Below are positions 61,689 through 64,000 of a stretch of DNA of 64,000 nucleotides, in pieces (the first letter of the stretch is position 1; every line of letters begins with the position of its first letter). The translations under genes were made by a program, and so were the position numbers. This stretch comes from Micrococcus sp. 2A (GTDB taxonomy: Bacteria > Actinomycetota > Actinomycetes > Actinomycetales > Micrococcaceae), in assembly GCF_039519235.1 (NCBI RefSeq), contig NZ_CP154351.1:1-64000 (forward strand), read 5' to 3'. Under the pieces are notes generated by a model. The model searched no databases. It was not told where the DNA came from and saw only the letters and a list, made by a program, of their open reading frames with translations.

Positions 61689-62165
61689 TCAGGGGGCCGC
61701 GGCGGACGACGACGGCGGGGCCGCCTCGTCCTGTCCGTCGCGGCACGCGGGGCACAGGCCCCAGTAGTAGACCTCGGCCTCGTCGATGAGGAACCCGTGG
61801 TCCGACTGCGCCTGCAGGCACGGGGCGGACCCGGTGTGGCACGGCACGTCGACCACGGCGCCGCACCCGCGGCACACGAGGTGGTGGTGGTTGTCATGGC
61901 GGCGGATCTCGTAGCGCGCGGCGGAGCCGGCGGGCTGGATCGAGCGGACGAGCCCGGCCTCGGTGAGCGCGTGGAGGCAGTCGTAGACCGCCTGGTGCGA
62001 GACGGAGGGCAGGGCCTCCCGCGCCGCGGTCAGGACGGCGGCCGCGTCCGCGTGCGGGTGGGCGCGCAGGGCGCTCAGCACCGCGAGCCGTGGGCGCGTC
62101 ACACGCAGCCCGGCGTCGCGCAGGAGCGCGTGCTCGGGGAGCGGGGCTGTCGACGACGGGCGCAT
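61689..62165 (-). CDS. furA: Fur family transcriptional regulator (FurA-type)
   Basis: 158-aa metal-dependent repressor next to katG. Winged-helix N-terminal part with [19 protein letters not shown] and [18 protein letters not shown], then the metal-binding [20 protein letters not shown] and the CPAC zinc site. ATG 62165 is chosen because a TTGACA-17-TGACAT promoter ends 7 nt before it (leaderless), as reported for mycobacterial furA. ATG 62174 overlaps that -10. Likely autoregulated and repressing katG. Confidence 0.92.
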   Translation of the reverse strand: MRPSSTAPLPEHALLRDAGLRVTRPRLAVLSALRAHPHADAAAVLTAAREALPSVSHQAVYDCLHALTEAGLVRSIQPAGSAARYEIRRHDNHHHLVCRGCGAVVDVPCHTGSAPCLQAQSDHGFLIDEAEVYYWGLCPACRDGQDEAAPPSSSAAAP

Positions 62166-62172
62166 GGGCCCC

Positions 62173-62201
62173 ATGTCACCGCCTTTTCTGGAACTTGTCA
62201 A
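62173..62201 (-). promoter_or_regulatory. furA-katG promoter
   Basis: TTGACA (62201 down to 62196), a 17-nt spacer and TGACAT (62178 down to 62173), 7 nt before ATG 62165. A TTTCT-N11-AGAAA dyad (62185-62205) overlaps the -35 and spacer and is a candidate FurA operator. Confidence 0.65.
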
Positions 62202-62332
62202 GAAAGCGCCCATGCCGCGTCCGTCTCCGCGTGTGACGCCCCGGCCCCGGGCCGTTCCCCCGCTCCGGGGCCGCTCGCTAGGGTGAACGCCCAGTGCGGC
62301 ACCGCGGCCGTACGCGGAAGAAAGGCCCCGTC

Positions 62333-63496
62333 ATGAGCGCACCCGAGCCCGTCCGGCTCCCCCTGGTCTCCGGGGAGCGGCCGTCGACACGGGGAGCGCG
62401 GGGGCCGCTCCCCACGGGCGCCCGCGTGCTTCCCCGCGACGACGCCGCCTTCCTCTCCACTGCGGCGGCCTGCGGGGGCGACGTCGCCCCGATGGTGGCG
62501 CTGCTGAGGGAGGGCGCGGCCGACGGCGACGCCCCTCTCGACCTCCCGCTGACCGGCGAGGGTGCCACCCGCGAGCAGTGGGAGCTGCTCGCCTCCGTGG
62601 CCGCGCAGGACCTCTCCGCCGCCCGGGTGCTCGAGCCCCACCTGGACGCGCTCTCGATCCTGTCCCAGGCCGGCGTCCCCGCCCCGGAGGGCCTGCTCGG
62701 CGTCTACGCGTCCGAGTCGGGCGGGCAGACCCCGACGGTGCGCCGCACCGACGACGGCTGGCGCCTCGACGGCGAGAAGCCCTGGTGCTCTCTCGCAGAC
62801 GAGTGCTCCCACGCGGTCGTCACCGCCAAGGACGGCGACGGCGTGCGCCACGCCCTCCTCGTGGACCTCGGCGATCCCGGTGTGACGGCGGCCGACGCCG
62901 CGTGGCCCGCCCTCGGCCTGGCCCCCATCACCACCGTCGGCCTGCGCTTCGCGGACGTCCCCGGTGAGCCCGTCGGCGAGGACGAGTGGTACCTGACCCG
63001 CCCGGGCTTCGCGTGGGGCGGCATCGGAGTGGCCGCGGTGTGGTTCGGCGGGGCCGTCGGCATCGCGCGCACCCTGCGGGACTCCCTGCGAAGGCGGGCG
63101 GCGGGCGCGGGCCCCGGCCCGGACCAGGTCGGCGAGGCCGCGCTCGGCCGGGTCGACCGCCTCCTGCACGCGATGGGCACCCTCCTCGCGCGCGCGGCCG
63201 CCGACGTGGACGCGGGGCGCCTCGACCACGGGGACGGCATGCTCGAGGCCGACCGCATCCGCGGCACCGTGACGCAGCTGTGCACGGAGGTGCTCGACGT
63301 CGTCGGGCAGGCCACCGGTCCCGGCCCGCTCACAGGGAACGCGCGGCACGCGCGGGCCGTGGCGGACCTGCAGGTCTACCTGCGCCAGCACCACGGCCAC
63401 CGCGACGACGCACGCCTCGGCCGGGCCCTGCTGGAGCGCGGGGACGCTCGGGACGCGGCGCCGGTCCCCACCACCGACGGTGCGTGGGCCTGGTGA
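62333..63496 (+). CDS. Acyl-CoA dehydrogenase family protein
   Basis: 387-aa flavoprotein of the acyl-CoA dehydrogenase fold, with GGQTPTVRRTDDGWRLDGEKPWCSLAD (FAD/substrate loop) and a helical C-terminal domain. The canonical catalytic Glu region is not obvious, so it may be a variant. ATG 62333 has GAAAGG 9 nt upstream; TAGGGT at 62279-62284 is a plausible -10. Its stop overlaps the PIG-L start (GTGA), so the two are translationally coupled. Confidence 0.85.
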   Translation: MSAPEPVRLPLVSGERPSTRGARGPLPTGARVLPRDDAAFLSTAAACGGDVAPMVALLREGAADGDAPLDLPLTGEGATREQWELLASVAAQDLSAARVLEPHLDALSILSQAGVPAPEGLLGVYASESGGQTPTVRRTDDGWRLDGEKPWCSLADECSHAVVTAKDGDGVRHALLVDLGDPGVTAADAAWPALGLAPITTVGLRFADVPGEPVGEDEWYLTRPGFAWGGIGVAAVWFGGAVGIARTLRDSLRRRAAGAGPGPDQVGEAALGRVDRLLHAMGTLLARAAADVDAGRLDHGDGMLEADRIRGTVTQLCTEVLDVVGQATGPGPLTGNARHARAVADLQVYLRQHHGHRDDARLGRALLERGDARDAAPVPTTDGAWAW

Positions 63497-64000
63497 GCTT
63501 CTCCCACCTGGACGCCGGCACCTCCGAGGACGCCTGGGCCGCGGGGGGCATCGCCGAGCTGCCCGCCCTGACCCCGCCGGACTGGACCCCGCGCACCCTG
63601 CTGCTGGTCGCCGTCGCGCATCCCGACGACGAGACGCTCGGCGCCACCGGCCTGATCCGCGCGGCGCTGCGGGGAGGGGCCGGCGTGCGCGTGCTCGTGG
63701 CCACCGCGGGTGAGGCCTCCCACCCGGACTCGCCGACCCACACGCCGGAGGACCTCGTCCGGATCCGCCGCGGGGAGATGGACCACGCGATGGACGCGCT
63801 CGCGGCCGGCACCGGCCCGGACGGCGGGGACCGCCGCGAGGCGCTGACCTGGACCTCGCTCGGCCTGCCCGACTCCGGCGTCGGGGACCACGCGGACGCG
63901 GTGCGGGAGGCGGTCGTCGCGGCGATCGAGGAGCACCTCCGTGCGCACCCGGACGGCGCCGTCGTCCTCGCCTCCCATGACCCCGGGGACGGGCACGCGG
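63493..64000 (+). CDS. PIG-L family deacetylase (partial, runs off the window)
   Basis: First 169 codons of a LmbE/PIG-L zinc deacetylase. The metal motif VAVAHPDDETLGATG (near 37) and a downstream SHDPGDGH with the third ligand are visible. GTG 63493 overlaps the upstream stop. PIG-L enzymes remove acetyl groups from N-acetylglucosaminyl compounds such as mycothiol or lipid precursors; the substrate here is unknown. The 3' end lies beyond base 64000. Confidence 0.9.
   Translation, partial: MSFSHLDAGTSEDAWAAGGIAELPALTPPDWTPRTLLLVAVAHPDDETLGATGLIRAALRGGAGVRVLVATAGEASHPDSPTHTPEDLVRIRRGEMDHAMDALAAGTGPDGGDRREALTWTSLGLPDSGVGDHADAVREAVVAAIEEHLRAHPDGAVVLASHDPGDGHA

Overview
The window is very GC-rich (coding third positions almost all G or C) and opens exactly on dnaA. 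It is the origin-proximal end of an actinobacterial chromosome. The gene order (dnaA-oriC-dnaN-recF-DUF721-gyrB-gyrA-DUF3566-tRNA-Ile-tRNA-Ala-ppiA-rhomboid-crgA-trpG-pknB-pknA-pbpA-rodA-pstP-fhaB-fhaA) and protein style point to Micrococcaceae, most likely Micrococcus (inference; no database search was possible). No IS element, prophage, rRNA operon or CRISPR array was seen. Layout: (1) 1-11200, replication core. dnaA is followed by an 800-bp oriC rich in TTGTCCACA-type DnaA boxes, then dnaN, recF, a DUF721 gene, gyrB, gyrA and a DUF3566 membrane protein. (2) 11300-17600, two tRNAs flanking a tiny DLW-39-like gene, then small membrane, transport and nucleoside-salvage genes, ppiA and a rhomboid-family gene. 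(3) 17600-29000, the conserved cell-division and peptidoglycan-control block: crgA, a glutamine amidotransferase, and a seven-gene minus-strand run fhaA-fhaB-pstP-rodA-pbpA-pknA-pknB with mostly 4-bp or 1-bp overlaps, coupling two PASTA kinases and their phosphatase to a SEDS polymerase and a class B PBP. (4) 29000-48000, metabolism and transport: tRNA-Leu, a secreted HNH/excalibur lipoprotein, glutamate dehydrogenase, a TctCBA tripartite tricarboxylate transporter beside a CitE-like lyase, YceI, FadD-type ligase, dienelactone hydrolase, CPBP protease, nucleobase permease, PfkB kinase, malate dehydrogenase and a HAD phosphatase. (5) 47600-64000, an amino-acid permease, threonine aldolase, DUF6421, a truncated Lrp/AsnC regulator, an NYN protein, a DUF1624-like membrane protein, GDPD, a lipoprotein, aldehyde dehydrogenase, phosphoglucomutase, a furA-katG pair, and at the edge an acyl-CoA dehydrogenase translationally coupled to a PIG-L deacetylase that runs off the end. 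Signals outside the genes: at least eight transcription units have a TANNNT hexamer ending 6-7 nt before the start codon, implying leaderless mRNAs, and this settles several starts. Many junctions carry long GC hairpins. A palindromic intergenic repeat with core TGGTCAC(A/G)ACACGCCG occurs at 40.2 kb and, as a 41-bp tandem plus inverted copy, at 45.5 kb. A second DnaA-box cluster lies at 17.5 kb, away from oriC. The best candidates for something not yet described are these repeats and the extra DnaA-box cluster. No clearly new multi-gene system was found.
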